Shown here piece after piece: positions 1 through 8,781 of a DNA stretch of 64,000 nt (within the stretch, counting starts at the first letter, position 1; every line of letters starts with the position of its first letter). This DNA is from Winogradskyella sp. MH6 (lineage in GTDB: Bacteria; Bacteroidota; Bacteroidia; Flavobacteriales; Flavobacteriaceae), in contig NZ_CP094494.1 in NCBI RefSeq assembly GCF_022810765.1, forward strand, positions 2,976,001-3,040,000. Direction: 5' to 3'. A program made the translations under genes and the position numbers. The notes below the pieces were generated by a model. The model did no database searches. It was given only the letters and a program-made list of their open reading frames with translations, and was not told the DNA's origin.

Positions 1-339
1 TTTTTTTCCATCTAAATCTAATACTACTTTATTGACTATTGAAATGTTGCCAATCTCAGTATCGGTAAACTTTCTTAGCATTTCATCATGGTTTCCAGTA
101 ATATAAATCACTTCAGTACCATTGGCAGCAAAGTCCATTATTTTTTTGATGACGCTGAGATGTGATTTTGGAAAGTACCGTTTCTTAAATTGCCAAATAT
201 CTATAATATCACCATTTAGAATAAGCTTCTTTGGTTCTATGCTGTTTAAATAGGTCAATAGCTGTTTTGCATGGCATCCGAATGTGCCAAGATGAACATC
301 TGATATAACTGCTATTTCAACTTTTCGTTTTAAATTCAA
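1..339 (-). CDS. Metallophosphoesterase, LpxH-like (partial, C-terminus outside window)
   Basis: The first 113 residues of a calcineurin-like metallophosphoesterase are present. Metal-binding motifs are visible in order: DVHLG near residue 14, NGDIID near residue 42 and GNHDE near residue 83. This arrangement is typical of the UDP-2,3-diacylglucosamine pyrophosphatase (LpxH) type enzymes of Bacteroidota, which act in lipid A synthesis. No ATG exists between the upstream in-frame stop and the first motif, so a TTG at 339 is the best start, giving LNLKRKVEIAV; this start is an inference. The gene is divergent from aroC, and the 208 bp between them should hold both promoters. The C-terminal half is cut off by the window edge, so the substrate cannot be judged beyond the family level. 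Confidence 0.8.
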   Translation of the reverse strand, partial: MNLKRKVEIAVISDVHLGTFGCHAKQLLTYLNSIEPKKLILNGDIIDIWQFKKRYFPKSHLSVIKKIMDFAANGTEVIYITGNHDEMLRKFTDTEIGNISIVNKVVLDLDGKK

Positions 340-547
340 GACAAAATTTTAACTATACAAATAACATACTAATGTATTAACTCATTGTAACCTCAGAATT
401 AATAATTTATAATGAGAATGTTACCATATTGTTACTAACATTTCTGTTTATAAAACTAACAGGATTTGAATATTAGAAGCCATAAAAGAAAATAGTGTAT
501 TTTGGTTTCTGTAATAATACGTTTACATTAGCGTAAAATAAGAATTA

Positions 548-1621
548 ATGGCAGGAAATTCTTTCGGAAAACTATTTAAACTTACCACATTTGGGGAGTC
601 TCATGGTGTTGCAATTGGTGGAATTATTGATGGTTGTTCTTCGGGTTTAGAGTTAGATTTTGATGCAATTCAGAATGAATTAGATCGTCGCAAACCAGGA
701 CAATCTAAAATTGTAACACAACGCAAAGAACCAGATACTGTAGAGTTTCTTTCAGGTATTTTTGAAGGTGTAACCACAGGAACTCCAATTGGTTTTGTTA
801 TAAAAAACACCAATCAAAAGTCTAAGGATTATTCGCATATCAAAGATGTATATCGACCAAGTCATGCTGATTATACCTATGATAAGAAATACGGAGTAAG
901 AGATTACAGAGGAGGAGGAAGGAGTTCTGCACGCGAAACAGCAAGTAGAGTAGTAGCAGGAGCTATTGCTAAGCAAATGTTGTCTTCTATTAAAATTAAT
1001 GCCTTCACATCTTCGGTTGGAGATATTTTTATAGATAAACCTTATCAGGATTTAGATTTTAGTAAAATTGAATCTAATATCATCCGTTGTCCTGATGAAG
1101 CTTCTGCAGAAAAAATGATTGCCAAAGTGCAAGAAGTAAAGAAACAAGGTGATACTATTGGCGGAACCATTACTTGTGTATTGCAAAATGTACCTGTTGG
1201 TTTAGGTGAACCTGTTTTTGATAAACTTCATGCTGAGTTAGGTAAAGCTATGCTATCTATAAACGCAGTAAAAGGCTTCGAGTACGGAAGCGGCTTTTGC
1301 GGAGCAAAAATGAAAGGTAGTGAACACAACGATAAGTTTAATGAAGACGGAACCACACAAACTAACCTGTCTGGTGGCATACAAGGTGGTATAAGTAATG
1401 GGATGGATATTTACTTCAGAGTTGCTTTTAAGCCTGTTGCTACAACATTACAAAAACAAGAAACCATAAATAGTAAAGGAGAAACGGTTGAAATGCAAGG
1501 CAAAGGTCGACACGATCCTTGTGTGGTACCGAGAGCTGTTCCTATTGTAGAAGCTATGGCTGCTTTGGTTTTGGCGGATTACATACTCCTGCGAAGGCAG
1601 GAGTCTAACGATTGGAAATAA
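548..1621 (+). CDS. aroC: Chorismate synthase
   Basis: AroC converts 5-enolpyruvylshikimate-3-phosphate to chorismate, the last step of the shikimate pathway, using reduced FMN. The signature GESHG (residues 16-20) follows the usual MAGNSFG start. [15 protein letters not shown] near residue 118 and the C-terminal [13 protein letters not shown] block are also intact, so the enzyme should be functional. At 357 residues it has the normal length. The last dozen residues are unusual: after the conserved LADY the reading frame runs through a 20-bp palindromic repeat (1585-1604), so the natural C-terminus has been replaced by a repeat-derived tail ([12 protein letters not shown]). The gene stands alone ahead of a transporter, with 40 bp between them. 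Confidence 0.97.
   Translation: MAGNSFGKLFKLTTFGESHGVAIGGIIDGCSSGLELDFDAIQNELDRRKPGQSKIVTQRKEPDTVEFLSGIFEGVTTGTPIGFVIKNTNQKSKDYSHIKDVYRPSHADYTYDKKYGVRDYRGGGRSSARETASRVVAGAIAKQMLSSIKINAFTSSVGDIFIDKPYQDLDFSKIESNIIRCPDEASAEKMIAKVQEVKKQGDTIGGTITCVLQNVPVGLGEPVFDKLHAELGKAMLSINAVKGFEYGSGFCGAKMKGSEHNDKFNEDGTTQTNLSGGIQGGISNGMDIYFRVAFKPVATTLQKQETINSKGETVEMQGKGRHDPCVVPRAVPIVEAMAALVLADYILLRRQESNDWK
1585..1604. repeat. Short palindromic repeat inside the 3' end of aroC
   Basis: The sequence ACTCCTGC-gaag-GCAGGAGT is a perfect 8-bp stem with a 4-nt loop. It belongs to the same 'cctgcgaag' type of flavobacterial palindrome as the pair at 9784-9852. Here it lies within the coding region and supplies the C-terminal residues of AroC. 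Confidence 0.8.
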
Positions 1622-1635
1622 AGAATTAATTTAAG

Positions 1636-1656
1636 AGATTACCGCTTTCGCGGCAA
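1636..1656. repeat. Degenerate palindromic repeat after aroC
   Basis: A small CCGC-tttc-GCGG hairpin (1642-1653) is preceded by gagatta. It resembles the 'gagattN...ccgctttcgcgg' family of dispersed repeats but has lost the usual downstream part. It may also act as a weak hairpin between aroC and the transporter gene. The assignment is tentative. Confidence 0.4.
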
Positions 1657-1661
1657 ATATT

Positions 1662-2984
1662 ATGAAGAAACTCGCATTACATTGGAAGATTATTATAGGA
1701 ATGGTTCTCGGAATTATTTTCGGGTTTATTATGAATGCTGTAAGTGGTCAGCAATTCGTAACCGATTGGATTGCACCATTCGGAACGATATTTATTAATC
1801 TTTTAAAGTTAATTGCAGTTCCATTAATACTAGCATCTCTAATTAAAGGAATTTCAGATTTAAAGGATATTTCTAAAATTAGAGATATGGGTTTACGAAC
1901 TATCTCAATCTATATTGGTACTACGTTGATAGCAATTATCATAGGGCTTTCAATAGTAAATGTTGTTCAGCCAGGAACTGGCATGCCAGAAGATACAATT
2001 GAAAAAATTAAACAGAAGTATGAAAATGATGCTGGTGTTACAGATAAACTAGCAAAGGCAAGTGCTCAAAAAGATGCTGGTCCTCTTCAGCCTTTAGTTG
2101 ATATTTTTCCGAGTAACATTTTTCAGGCTATGGGTGAAGCTAAAATGCTTCAAGTTATATTTTTCGCATTGTTTGTGGGAATTAGTTTGCTTTTAATTGG
2201 TGAAAAGAAGGCCAAACCCATGATAGATATTTTTGATTCGCTCAATGAAGTCGTAATGAAGATGGTTGATCTAATAATGTTGTTTGCCCCTTATGCTGTT
2301 TTTGCACTTATGGCAAATGTCATTATAGCTTTTGATGATACCGAAATTTTATTAAAACTGCTTCAATACGCATTATGTGTGGTGGTTGGTTTAATATTAA
2401 TGATAGGTTTCTATTTGTTGTTGATTAAAGTTTTTACAAAAAAATCACCAATGTGGTTTCTTAATAGAATAAGTCCTGCGCAATTATTAGCATTTTCAAC
2501 CAGTAGTAGTGCTGCTACATTACCTGTAACTATGGAACGTGTAGAAGAACATCTAGGTGTAGATAAAGAAGTTTCTGGGTTTGTATTACCAGTAGGAGCA
2601 ACAGTTAATATGGATGGAACAAGCTTATATCAAGGGATTGCTGCTGTATTTATTATGCAGGTGATTTGGCCAGAAGGTTTAACCTTTACCAACCAATTGG
2701 TTATTGTATTAACGGCTCTTTTGGCATCAATAGGAAGTGCTGCTGTACCAAGTGCTGGTATGGTAATGTTGGTAATTGTTTTAGAATCTATTGGGTTCCC
2801 TGCCGAATTATTACCTATTGGATTAGCCTTAATTTTTGCAGTAGACAGACCTTTGGATATGTGTAGAACGGTTGTAAACGTAACTGGTGATGCTACAGTT
2901 TCTATGATGGTAGCTAAATCTTTAGATAAACTTCATGAACCTAAGCCTAAAGAATGGGATGATAATTACGAGGCCGTAAAATAG
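1662..2984 (+). CDS. Dicarboxylate/amino acid:cation symporter (DAACS family)
   Basis: This inner-membrane symporter of 440 residues belongs to the glutamate/aspartate/C4-dicarboxylate family (GltP, DctA). Family landmarks are visible: a serine-rich hairpin (STSSSAATLP) near residue 283, the NMDGTSLYQG segment near residue 310, and the substrate-site block DRPLDMCRTVVNVTGD near residue 398. Hydrophobic helices run throughout, starting with a transmembrane segment at residues 8-28. An insertion after the third helix (residues about 110-150, charged) is usual for the Bacteroidota members. The exact substrate (glutamate, aspartate or succinate) cannot be read from the sequence. Confidence 0.92.
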   Translation: MKKLALHWKIIIGMVLGIIFGFIMNAVSGQQFVTDWIAPFGTIFINLLKLIAVPLILASLIKGISDLKDISKIRDMGLRTISIYIGTTLIAIIIGLSIVNVVQPGTGMPEDTIEKIKQKYENDAGVTDKLAKASAQKDAGPLQPLVDIFPSNIFQAMGEAKMLQVIFFALFVGISLLLIGEKKAKPMIDIFDSLNEVVMKMVDLIMLFAPYAVFALMANVIIAFDDTEILLKLLQYALCVVVGLILMIGFYLLLIKVFTKKSPMWFLNRISPAQLLAFSTSSSAATLPVTMERVEEHLGVDKEVSGFVLPVGATVNMDGTSLYQGIAAVFIMQVIWPEGLTFTNQLVIVLTALLASIGSAAVPSAGMVMLVIVLESIGFPAELLPIGLALIFAVDRPLDMCRTVVNVTGDATVSMMVAKSLDKLHEPKPKEWDDNYEAVK

Positions 2985-3047
2985 TTTTTTGTAAGAATAA
3001 TTTCCTTAAATTAGATTATTCATTAACCAACAAAACCATTGATATAG

Positions 3048-4085
3048 ATGAATATTTGCTTTATAATGTATCCTTGGGATAAAATAGATCCTGAAAATGA
3101 TACGAGTCTGGCCTTAATAAAAGAATGTTCTAAAAGAGGTCATGGTGTAGCTATGTGTACACCAGCCAATTTAACCATTAGAGATAGTGTTACCAATGCG
3201 TTTTGTAATGTCATTGGTAGAATGGATAAAGTGCCTTCTACACTTAAATCATTTTATAATAAAGTAAAATTAAGAGAGGAAATGCTTCCTCTTGCTGGGT
3301 TTGATGCTATTTTCTTTAGAGCAAATCCGCCCTTGGATCCAATAATGCTTAATTTTTTAGACTCAGTAAAGGATGATGTATTCATTATAAATTCTTTAGA
3401 AGGCATGCGTGAGGCTAATAACAAGCTATATACAGCTGCTTTTGGAGATGCACACAGTAATATCATTCCAAATACACATGTTTCAAAAAATAAAAAATAT
3501 TTAGTTAGACAGATTAAAGAATCTAAGGCAGATAAGATGATAATTAAACCACTCAATGGTTTTGGTGGTTCTGGTGTTATTTTGATTGAAAAATCAGCCA
3601 TGAGTAATATTAATTCACTTTTAGATTTCTATATCTCTAATTCTGATGGTACTTCTAACTATGTTATTCTACAAGACTACATAGAAGGTGCTGATCAAGG
3701 AGATGTAAGGATTTTAATGCTTAATGGAGAGCCCGTTGGAGCTATGAAACGTATTCCTGGTTCAGATGACCATCGTTCTAACGTTTCTGCTGGAGGAAGT
3801 ATAGCCAAGCATAGTTTAACCAAAGAAGAAAAAGCCTTATGCAAACAAATAGGACCAAAATTAGTAAAGGATGGCTTATACTTTGTTGGTATCGATGTTA
3901 TAGGTGGAAAATTAGTTGAAGTTAATGTAATGTCACCTGGTGGAATCACATACATCAATAAAGTTTACAAAAATAAAACTAAGGTTGAGGAAAAAGTGAT
4001 TGACTTTTTAGAAAGCAAAGTCTTAGACCAGTTACAAGCTTTTGATAGACGTACTAGGCTTCGTAAAACGGTTGATGAGGCATAA
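3048..4085 (+). CDS. Glutathione-synthetase-like ATP-grasp ligase
   Basis: This 345-residue protein has the shape of GshB/RimK-type ATP-grasp ligases. It has an N-terminal pre-ATP-grasp domain (MNICFIMYPWDKIDPENDTS), a glycine-rich ATP loop with IIKPLNGFGGSGV near residue 165, and metal- and phosphate-binding residues at VEVNVMSPGG near residue 285. Such enzymes join a carboxylate to an amine through an acyl phosphate. It starts a close run of plus-strand genes through 7265 that also encodes a sulfurtransferase, an N-formylglutamate-amidohydrolase-like protein and a QEGLA peptidase. No gamma-glutamylcysteine ligase gene is seen nearby, so true glutathione synthesis is doubtful. A peptide or amide ligase with an unknown substrate is equally likely. 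Confidence 0.8.
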   Translation: MNICFIMYPWDKIDPENDTSLALIKECSKRGHGVAMCTPANLTIRDSVTNAFCNVIGRMDKVPSTLKSFYNKVKLREEMLPLAGFDAIFFRANPPLDPIMLNFLDSVKDDVFIINSLEGMREANNKLYTAAFGDAHSNIIPNTHVSKNKKYLVRQIKESKADKMIIKPLNGFGGSGVILIEKSAMSNINSLLDFYISNSDGTSNYVILQDYIEGADQGDVRILMLNGEPVGAMKRIPGSDDHRSNVSAGGSIAKHSLTKEEKALCKQIGPKLVKDGLYFVGIDVIGGKLVEVNVMSPGGITYINKVYKNKTKVEEKVIDFLESKVLDQLQAFDRRTRLRKTVDEA

Positions 4086-4118
4086 AATTTTAGTGTTTGC
4101 TGTATCAGATTTTTGTAA

Positions 4119-4931
4119 ATGAATATATTAAAAGCTAGTACATCGTTAGTTTCGGTGAAATGGTTAAACACTAACTTAAACACTGAGAACTTAATAATCC
4201 TTGATGCTACAATAAACAAACAGATAGAAAATAATTCTGAAAGAATTCCTAAAGCTCGTTTTTTTGATATAAAGCAAAAGTTTAGTGATACCAATGCAAG
4301 GTTTCCAAGTACTTTACCAAGCATGGAGCAATTTAAAACTGAGGCAAGAGCTTTGGGTATTAATAATGATTCTTTCATCGTCGTTTATGATGATAAAGGT
4401 ATTTACTCAAGCGCAAGAGCTTGGTGGCTTTTAAAAACTTTTGGTTTTAAAAATGTAGCAGTTTTAGATGGTGGCTTGCCAGAATGGAAAGAGCAAAATT
4501 TTCCTATTGAAACATATAAGAAAGAACCTATTGAAAAAGGAAACTTTAAAGCTAGTTTTCTACCAGAATTAATGACCGATTTTAAAGGAGTTAATCAATT
4601 TTCAAAAGACACTAAAACTTTAATTTTAGATGCTCGTTCAGAAGCTAGATTTAATTGCTTAGTCGATGAGCCAAGACAAGGCTTAAGACGCGGTACTATC
4701 CCTAACTCCAAAAACTTACCATACACAGAATTATTTAATGGTAATATTTTAAAATCTAAAGAAGAACTTTTAAAAATCTTTGATAACTTAGTAGAAGAAA
4801 CAACAAGGATGGTGTTTAGTTGTGGTTCAGGTATTACAGCTTGTATTTTAGCTTTAGCTGCAACGCAATGCGGTTATGAAAATTTAGTTGTTTATGATGG
4901 CTCATGGACAGAATATGGAACTTTAACCTAA
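4119..4931 (+). CDS. sseA: 3-mercaptopyruvate/thiosulfate sulfurtransferase (tandem rhodanese)
   Basis: The protein has two rhodanese domains, residues about 10-130 and 155-270. The catalytic loop in the second domain reads CGSGITAC (residues 235-242), with Cys235 as the persulfide carrier. A loop of this CGSG(V/I)TAC form is characteristic of mercaptopyruvate sulfurtransferases. The length of 270 residues is normal. The first domain lacks a cysteine loop, as expected. It sits 33 bp after the ATP-grasp gene and 8 bp before a TerB-like gene. The preference for mercaptopyruvate over thiosulfate is inferred from the loop only. Confidence 0.9.
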   Translation: MNILKASTSLVSVKWLNTNLNTENLIILDATINKQIENNSERIPKARFFDIKQKFSDTNARFPSTLPSMEQFKTEARALGINNDSFIVVYDDKGIYSSARAWWLLKTFGFKNVAVLDGGLPEWKEQNFPIETYKKEPIEKGNFKASFLPELMTDFKGVNQFSKDTKTLILDARSEARFNCLVDEPRQGLRRGTIPNSKNLPYTELFNGNILKSKEELLKIFDNLVEETTRMVFSCGSGITACILALAATQCGYENLVVYDGSWTEYGTLT

Positions 4932-4939
4932 AAAAATAA

Positions 4940-5275
4940 ATGAAAACAATCGACTGGACCAGAGATGAACTCGTTGCCTACATATTGCTGTTTGCGGCAA
5001 ATTCAGACTTTAAAGAGGACAATAAAGAACGTAATATCATTATTTCTAAGGTAGACATGAAAACCTTTTCAGAAATTCATGAAGAATTTGACAAGGATAA
5101 CGACTATCAAAGCATTCAGAAAATTATGACCAGTCTTCGTCAGCATAATTACGATAGAGACGATGTTGAGGTGCTATTGGCGGATATTAAGACTTTATTC
5201 TTTTCTGATGGTAAGTTTAATATCAATGAACGAAATATGTTAAAATCTCTAGAACGACTGTTTAAGACTTTATAA
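4940..5275 (+). CDS. TerB-like small helical protein
   Basis: This is a 111-residue, all-helical, acidic cytoplasmic protein with no signal peptide. Its helix pattern and the motif around FFSDGKFNINERN (residues 88-100) resemble TerB/DjlA-N domains, which have paired acidic residues and bind metal. Its stop codon overlaps the next start (ATAATGG at 5273), so it is translationally coupled to the amidohydrolase-like gene. Its role is unknown. A regulatory or scaffolding part in the surrounding ligase/peptidase operon is inferred from gene position alone. Confidence 0.6.
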   Translation: MKTIDWTRDELVAYILLFAANSDFKEDNKERNIIISKVDMKTFSEIHEEFDKDNDYQSIQKIMTSLRQHNYDRDDVEVLLADIKTLFFSDGKFNINERNMLKSLERLFKTL

Positions 5276-6105
5276 TGGAGCGACTTTCAATAAAAGCTAT
5301 TGTAGCAAAAATAGAAGCAGAAGAAACCTTTCATGCAGTTTCTGATGATTATTCATTTACACTAAAAATAGATGAATATGTACCTTATGTCTGTGGTGCT
5401 GTACATGATGGACATCAATTTAGAAAAGACCTTTGGGATAATTGCCTGCACTCTGAATATGATAGATGGTACGAGGAAGATCCTGAAACTAAAAATATGG
5501 TTATTTCCCATCCAATTTTAATATCTGGTTGTGATTCTCGTTTTGAATACGATCTTAATCGCGATCCCGAAAATGCAGTTTTTGATACCGCTTGGGGAAA
5601 ACAACTATGGAAGAATCCATTACCAGAAGCAGAAAAAGCAAAAAGTTTGCAAAAACATGCTAATTTTTACAAAGTCGTAAAGGTTCTAATCTCTAAAATT
5701 GAAGAAAAGTTTGGTGTATGTGTAGTTTATGATATGCATAGCTATAATTGGCAACGTTGGGATAGGGAAGTACCAACTTGGAATTTAGGAACATCAAATA
5801 TTGATAATAATCGTTTTGGAGAGCAAGTAGAATCCTGGAGACAAATGCTTGCTAGTATTGAATTGCCAAATAACATTAAACAGACTGCGAAAATTAACGA
5901 CACCTTCCAAGGAAATGGATATTTCTTAAAATTCATTACCAATACTTTTGAAAATACTTTAGTTTTGGCAACCGAAATAGCAAAGGTGTATTGCGATGAG
6001 TATAAGCAGGTTATTTACCCTGAAGTTGTTGCAGCAGTAGAGCAGCAATTAAAAACACTCATACCAAAGCATGCAGAAGAATTTCACAGAAAGTTTAAAG
6101 CCTAA
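5275..6105 (+). CDS. N-formylglutamate amidohydrolase-like zinc hydrolase
   Basis: This 276-residue protein matches the N-formylglutamate amidohydrolase (HutG-type) fold family. Visible landmarks are SHPILISGCDSRFEYDLNRD near residue 78, a form of the family's substrate-arginine and 'DLNR' motif, and YDMHSY near residue 150, which holds the Asp-X-His-Ser zinc-site residues. No histidine-degradation (hut) genes are nearby, so a role in histidine catabolism is unlikely. It overlaps both neighbours by a base or so, which implies one transcript with the TerB-like and QEGLA genes. Inference: it hydrolyses an acylated amino acid or peptide produced or used by the operon. Confidence 0.82.
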   Translation: MERLSIKAIVAKIEAEETFHAVSDDYSFTLKIDEYVPYVCGAVHDGHQFRKDLWDNCLHSEYDRWYEEDPETKNMVISHPILISGCDSRFEYDLNRDPENAVFDTAWGKQLWKNPLPEAEKAKSLQKHANFYKVVKVLISKIEEKFGVCVVYDMHSYNWQRWDREVPTWNLGTSNIDNNRFGEQVESWRQMLASIELPNNIKQTAKINDTFQGNGYFLKFITNTFENTLVLATEIAKVYCDEYKQVIYPEVVAAVEQQLKTLIPKHAEEFHRKFKA

Positions 6106-7265
6106 TGTCCCAAATTAAGACAACAGAAGAATTTCAAGATTTATTTGATATTGATGCCAATCTCAATCGGTTGGTAAAGAATATTGAATTACTCAATTAT
6201 ATAAATCCTCAGAACATTGCCGCCGAAAAGAAAAAGTTTTTTTCTGCAAAATATAACTACGAGCCAGAGTTTAATTACCCAAAGATGCGATTTAATGGCT
6301 ATAAGTTACATCGCCTATTTTTCTCTCAACGCTTAGAGCGTATAGATGATGACGATATTAGACAGCTATACGAAGATATTATTTACGAATATTCTGGTTT
6401 GATAGAATGTATTGAAACTATTGGTCAAGGACGTAAGTTTTACTTCAATAGTCTTAAAAGCTTTGGTACACCCACGGAGAAAGACTTAGAGAATGCAAAA
6501 TTTATTCTTCGTTTTGATGATTCTGAATTTGATGAAGAGATGCTACCGCTGTACAATGCAAGCGAAGCAAAAGATTACTTTGCTGAATTTTCTAAGCGTT
6601 ACGACTTTAAGTACAACATAAAGATTTCTAATCATCTTTCTGCAGCTGCTATGGTGTTGAATAATACGCAAACTTTAGTATTACGAAAAAGCCATAAATA
6701 CAGTTTAAATCAACTTAAAGTATTAACCAATCATGAGATTGGTGTCCATATGGTAACTACCTTTAATGGTCTAGAACAACCATTAAAAGTGTTTTCTAAT
6801 GGTTTACCAAATAATGTTGAAACACAAGAAGGTTTAGCAGTATTTTCTGAGTTTATGAGTGACTGTCTTACTATAGATCGTTTAAAAGAGTTAGCATTTA
6901 GGGTCATAGCTGTAGATAGTCTTAATAAAGGCTACAATTTCTCAGATACATTTCATTTGTTGCATAACCAGCATAAATTAAATAGAGACAAAGCTTTTGC
7001 AATAACTCTAAGAGTGCATAGAGGAGGTGGATTCACAAAGGACCATTTATACCTTAGAGGTATTAGAAACATTTACAAATATGCTAAAGCTGGAAATGAT
7101 TTAGGAATTTTGTTAACAGGTAAGGTAAGTCAAGAATATATACCAACAATGAATAAATTAATAGATTTAGGTTTGGCAGTAAAACCTAAATATTTCACGG
7201 ATGCCTATGCGGTAAATGACAATTCTAATCCCAACTTAGATTTTATTTTAAAGAGCCTGAAGTAA
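6105..7265 (+). CDS. QEGLA-motif metallocarboxypeptidase-like protein (DUF1704)
   Basis: This 386-residue protein carries the name-giving TQEGLAVF motif near residue 244 and an upstream HEIGVH metalloprotease motif (HExxH) near residue 206. This is the family once called 'flavohaemoglobin expression modulating' and now linked to tyrosine/MATCAP-type carboxypeptidases. The zinc ligands are the two histidines of HExxH plus, by family analogy, the Glu of QEGLA. It has no signal peptide. It overlaps the amidohydrolase-like gene at its start and is probably the last enzyme of the operon. The family's native bacterial substrate is not known. The C-terminal removal of a residue from a peptide is the likely reaction. 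Confidence 0.85.
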   Translation: MSQIKTTEEFQDLFDIDANLNRLVKNIELLNYINPQNIAAEKKKFFSAKYNYEPEFNYPKMRFNGYKLHRLFFSQRLERIDDDDIRQLYEDIIYEYSGLIECIETIGQGRKFYFNSLKSFGTPTEKDLENAKFILRFDDSEFDEEMLPLYNASEAKDYFAEFSKRYDFKYNIKISNHLSAAAMVLNNTQTLVLRKSHKYSLNQLKVLTNHEIGVHMVTTFNGLEQPLKVFSNGLPNNVETQEGLAVFSEFMSDCLTIDRLKELAFRVIAVDSLNKGYNFSDTFHLLHNQHKLNRDKAFAITLRVHRGGGFTKDHLYLRGIRNIYKYAKAGNDLGILLTGKVSQEYIPTMNKLIDLGLAVKPKYFTDAYAVNDNSNPNLDFILKSLK

Positions 7266-7277
7266 AAAAAACTTAAT

Positions 7278-8033
7278 ATGAAAACCTTTTTTATCGTATT
7301 TCTATCGCTATTTATTCTTACTAGTTGTGTTGAAAAAAATCCTCAATTAGATGAAGCTGATTATAAAAAAGAACAACAAGAATACGAATTGCTAAAAGCT
7401 AAATTGGAAGGAGGTAATAAGTCATTTTTCATAGAGAATAAAGATGAGATTTTTAGCAAAATAAATTTATTTAAAAAACTAAAAGATACAGCAACTGTTT
7501 TTGAAGATGTTAATGATGCAGAAGACTTTTATTTAAATGATGTTAAACTACAATCCATTAATTATAATATCGGAAATAAAGAAGGCCTTAAAGTTGTTTT
7601 TATAGAGAAAGAAAAAGAAGGAAAACCTTCCTTTTACCACAAATTAGAAGAACCTTACGATGCGTTGTACTTTTGTGAAACAAATGATGAAGAAAAATGC
7701 AGTAGTCTTGATTCAGACGTAATACAGGAATTTTTAGATATAAGATATGTATTTATTATTGATGGTTATAGACTCATGGAACCAAAAAAGATGGGCATGA
7801 AATCCTTTGAACCCGGTTTATTTGCTGCAGATATTGTAGTTTACGATATAGATGAAGATAAACCAATTTATAACTACTCAATAAGCGCTACAAATAATGA
7901 TGAAATATCTGTTGTAAATATGGGAGGAAGAGCATATGACCTTACTGATCATTATCTAATAAATGATTTTAACAAAAACATAAATGAAAATATGCGAGTA
8001 GAAACTGAAAAATATTTTAATTTCTCTAAATAA
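7278..8033 (+). CDS. Lipoprotein of unknown function
   Basis: The N-terminus is a lipoprotein signal: hydrophobic FFIVFLSLFIL followed by the lipobox LTSC, with the cysteine at residue 17. The mature part is acidic and rich in Lys/Glu, with a short coiled stretch (residues 25-45) and a beta-rich C-terminal half. No domain is recognised. It lies only 12 bp after the QEGLA peptidase gene, so it may be co-transcribed as the last gene of that run. Its 3' end is 1 bp from the convergent gene at 8035. Confidence 0.75.
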   Translation: MKTFFIVFLSLFILTSCVEKNPQLDEADYKKEQQEYELLKAKLEGGNKSFFIENKDEIFSKINLFKKLKDTATVFEDVNDAEDFYLNDVKLQSINYNIGNKEGLKVVFIEKEKEGKPSFYHKLEEPYDALYFCETNDEEKCSSLDSDVIQEFLDIRYVFIIDGYRLMEPKKMGMKSFEPGLFAADIVVYDIDEDKPIYNYSISATNNDEISVVNMGGRAYDLTDHYLINDFNKNINENMRVETEKYFNFSK

Positions 8034-8034
8034 A

Positions 8035-8781
8035 TTACTCCTCTTTTTCTAATTTTTGCCTCTCAATTTTATTAAAGCTAAATTTTCTATTGTAAAATTC
8101 TGGTACTTCAACTTTGTTTGCAGCAGAGGTAAAAGAATATTTAGAGTATTCAGTATTTAGCATTTTGAGTAAATCTTCTTTTTTAATTTTAAAAGGAGAA
8201 TAAATATAATTATAGGCATTCGTCATTTCGTCGTTTATATTATGTTCGTAGCGTTCTTGAGCCAATAAATCTTCATAACCAGCAACAAATTCTATACTAT
8301 TATCATCATAGCTTTTAACCTTTAATATAACAGGTGTATAACCATAATCATCGTCCTCATCGTGTATATTAAAAGAATAAAAGTCTCCTGTTGTAGGATA
8401 TTTAATTTGCATTTTATTTTCTGCTAACTCTAAATAGTAATCACTTTCCCACTTAGCTTCACGTATTGCCTCTGAAGCCATAAACCATGAAACTCCTATA
8501 AATATTAATATTAAAAGAGAAAAACTATACCATGGTGTTTTTATGGAGTGGCGTTGCTTTATTTTCAATTTTATATCATCCGGTAACTCATAGAGATCTT
8601 TACTGCCTTCATATTTAATGCCCCAGATTTTTCCTATTGGAAAAAATGGAATCCAGAATATATGCGCATATCTTTGTCTAATTTGAATTTCTGCACCTTT
8701 AAGACTATCATCAGGTGGTAAATTCAACTCTCTAGGCGTAAAAGTCTTTATCTTAAAATTATTGTGACCAAATACTATCAT
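8035..8781 (-). CDS. Single-pass membrane protein of unknown function
   Basis: The protein has 248 residues. An N-terminal domain of about 90 residues contains the aromatic motif RYAHIFWIPFFPIG. It is followed by one strong transmembrane helix at residues about 98-120 and then a soluble C-terminal domain of about 125 residues. The 'FFPIGKIWGI' stretch is reminiscent of the membrane-proximal part of some zinc-ribbon proteins, but no cysteine pairs are present. No function can be assigned. It ends 1 bp from the convergent lipoprotein gene. Confidence 0.7.
   Translation of the reverse strand: MIVFGHNNFKIKTFTPRELNLPPDDSLKGAEIQIRQRYAHIFWIPFFPIGKIWGIKYEGSKDLYELPDDIKLKIKQRHSIKTPWYSFSLLILIFIGVSWFMASEAIREAKWESDYYLELAENKMQIKYPTTGDFYSFNIHDEDDDYGYTPVILKVKSYDDNSIEFVAGYEDLLAQERYEHNINDEMTNAYNYIYSPFKIKKEDLLKMLNTEYSKYSFTSAANKVEVPEFYNRKFSFNKIERQKLEKEE

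Noticed and set aside
3048..4085. True glutathione synthetase (gshB) in a glutathione pathway
   Set aside because: No gamma-glutamylcysteine ligase gene nearby and the operon partners point to another substrate; kept only as an ATP-grasp ligase of that type.
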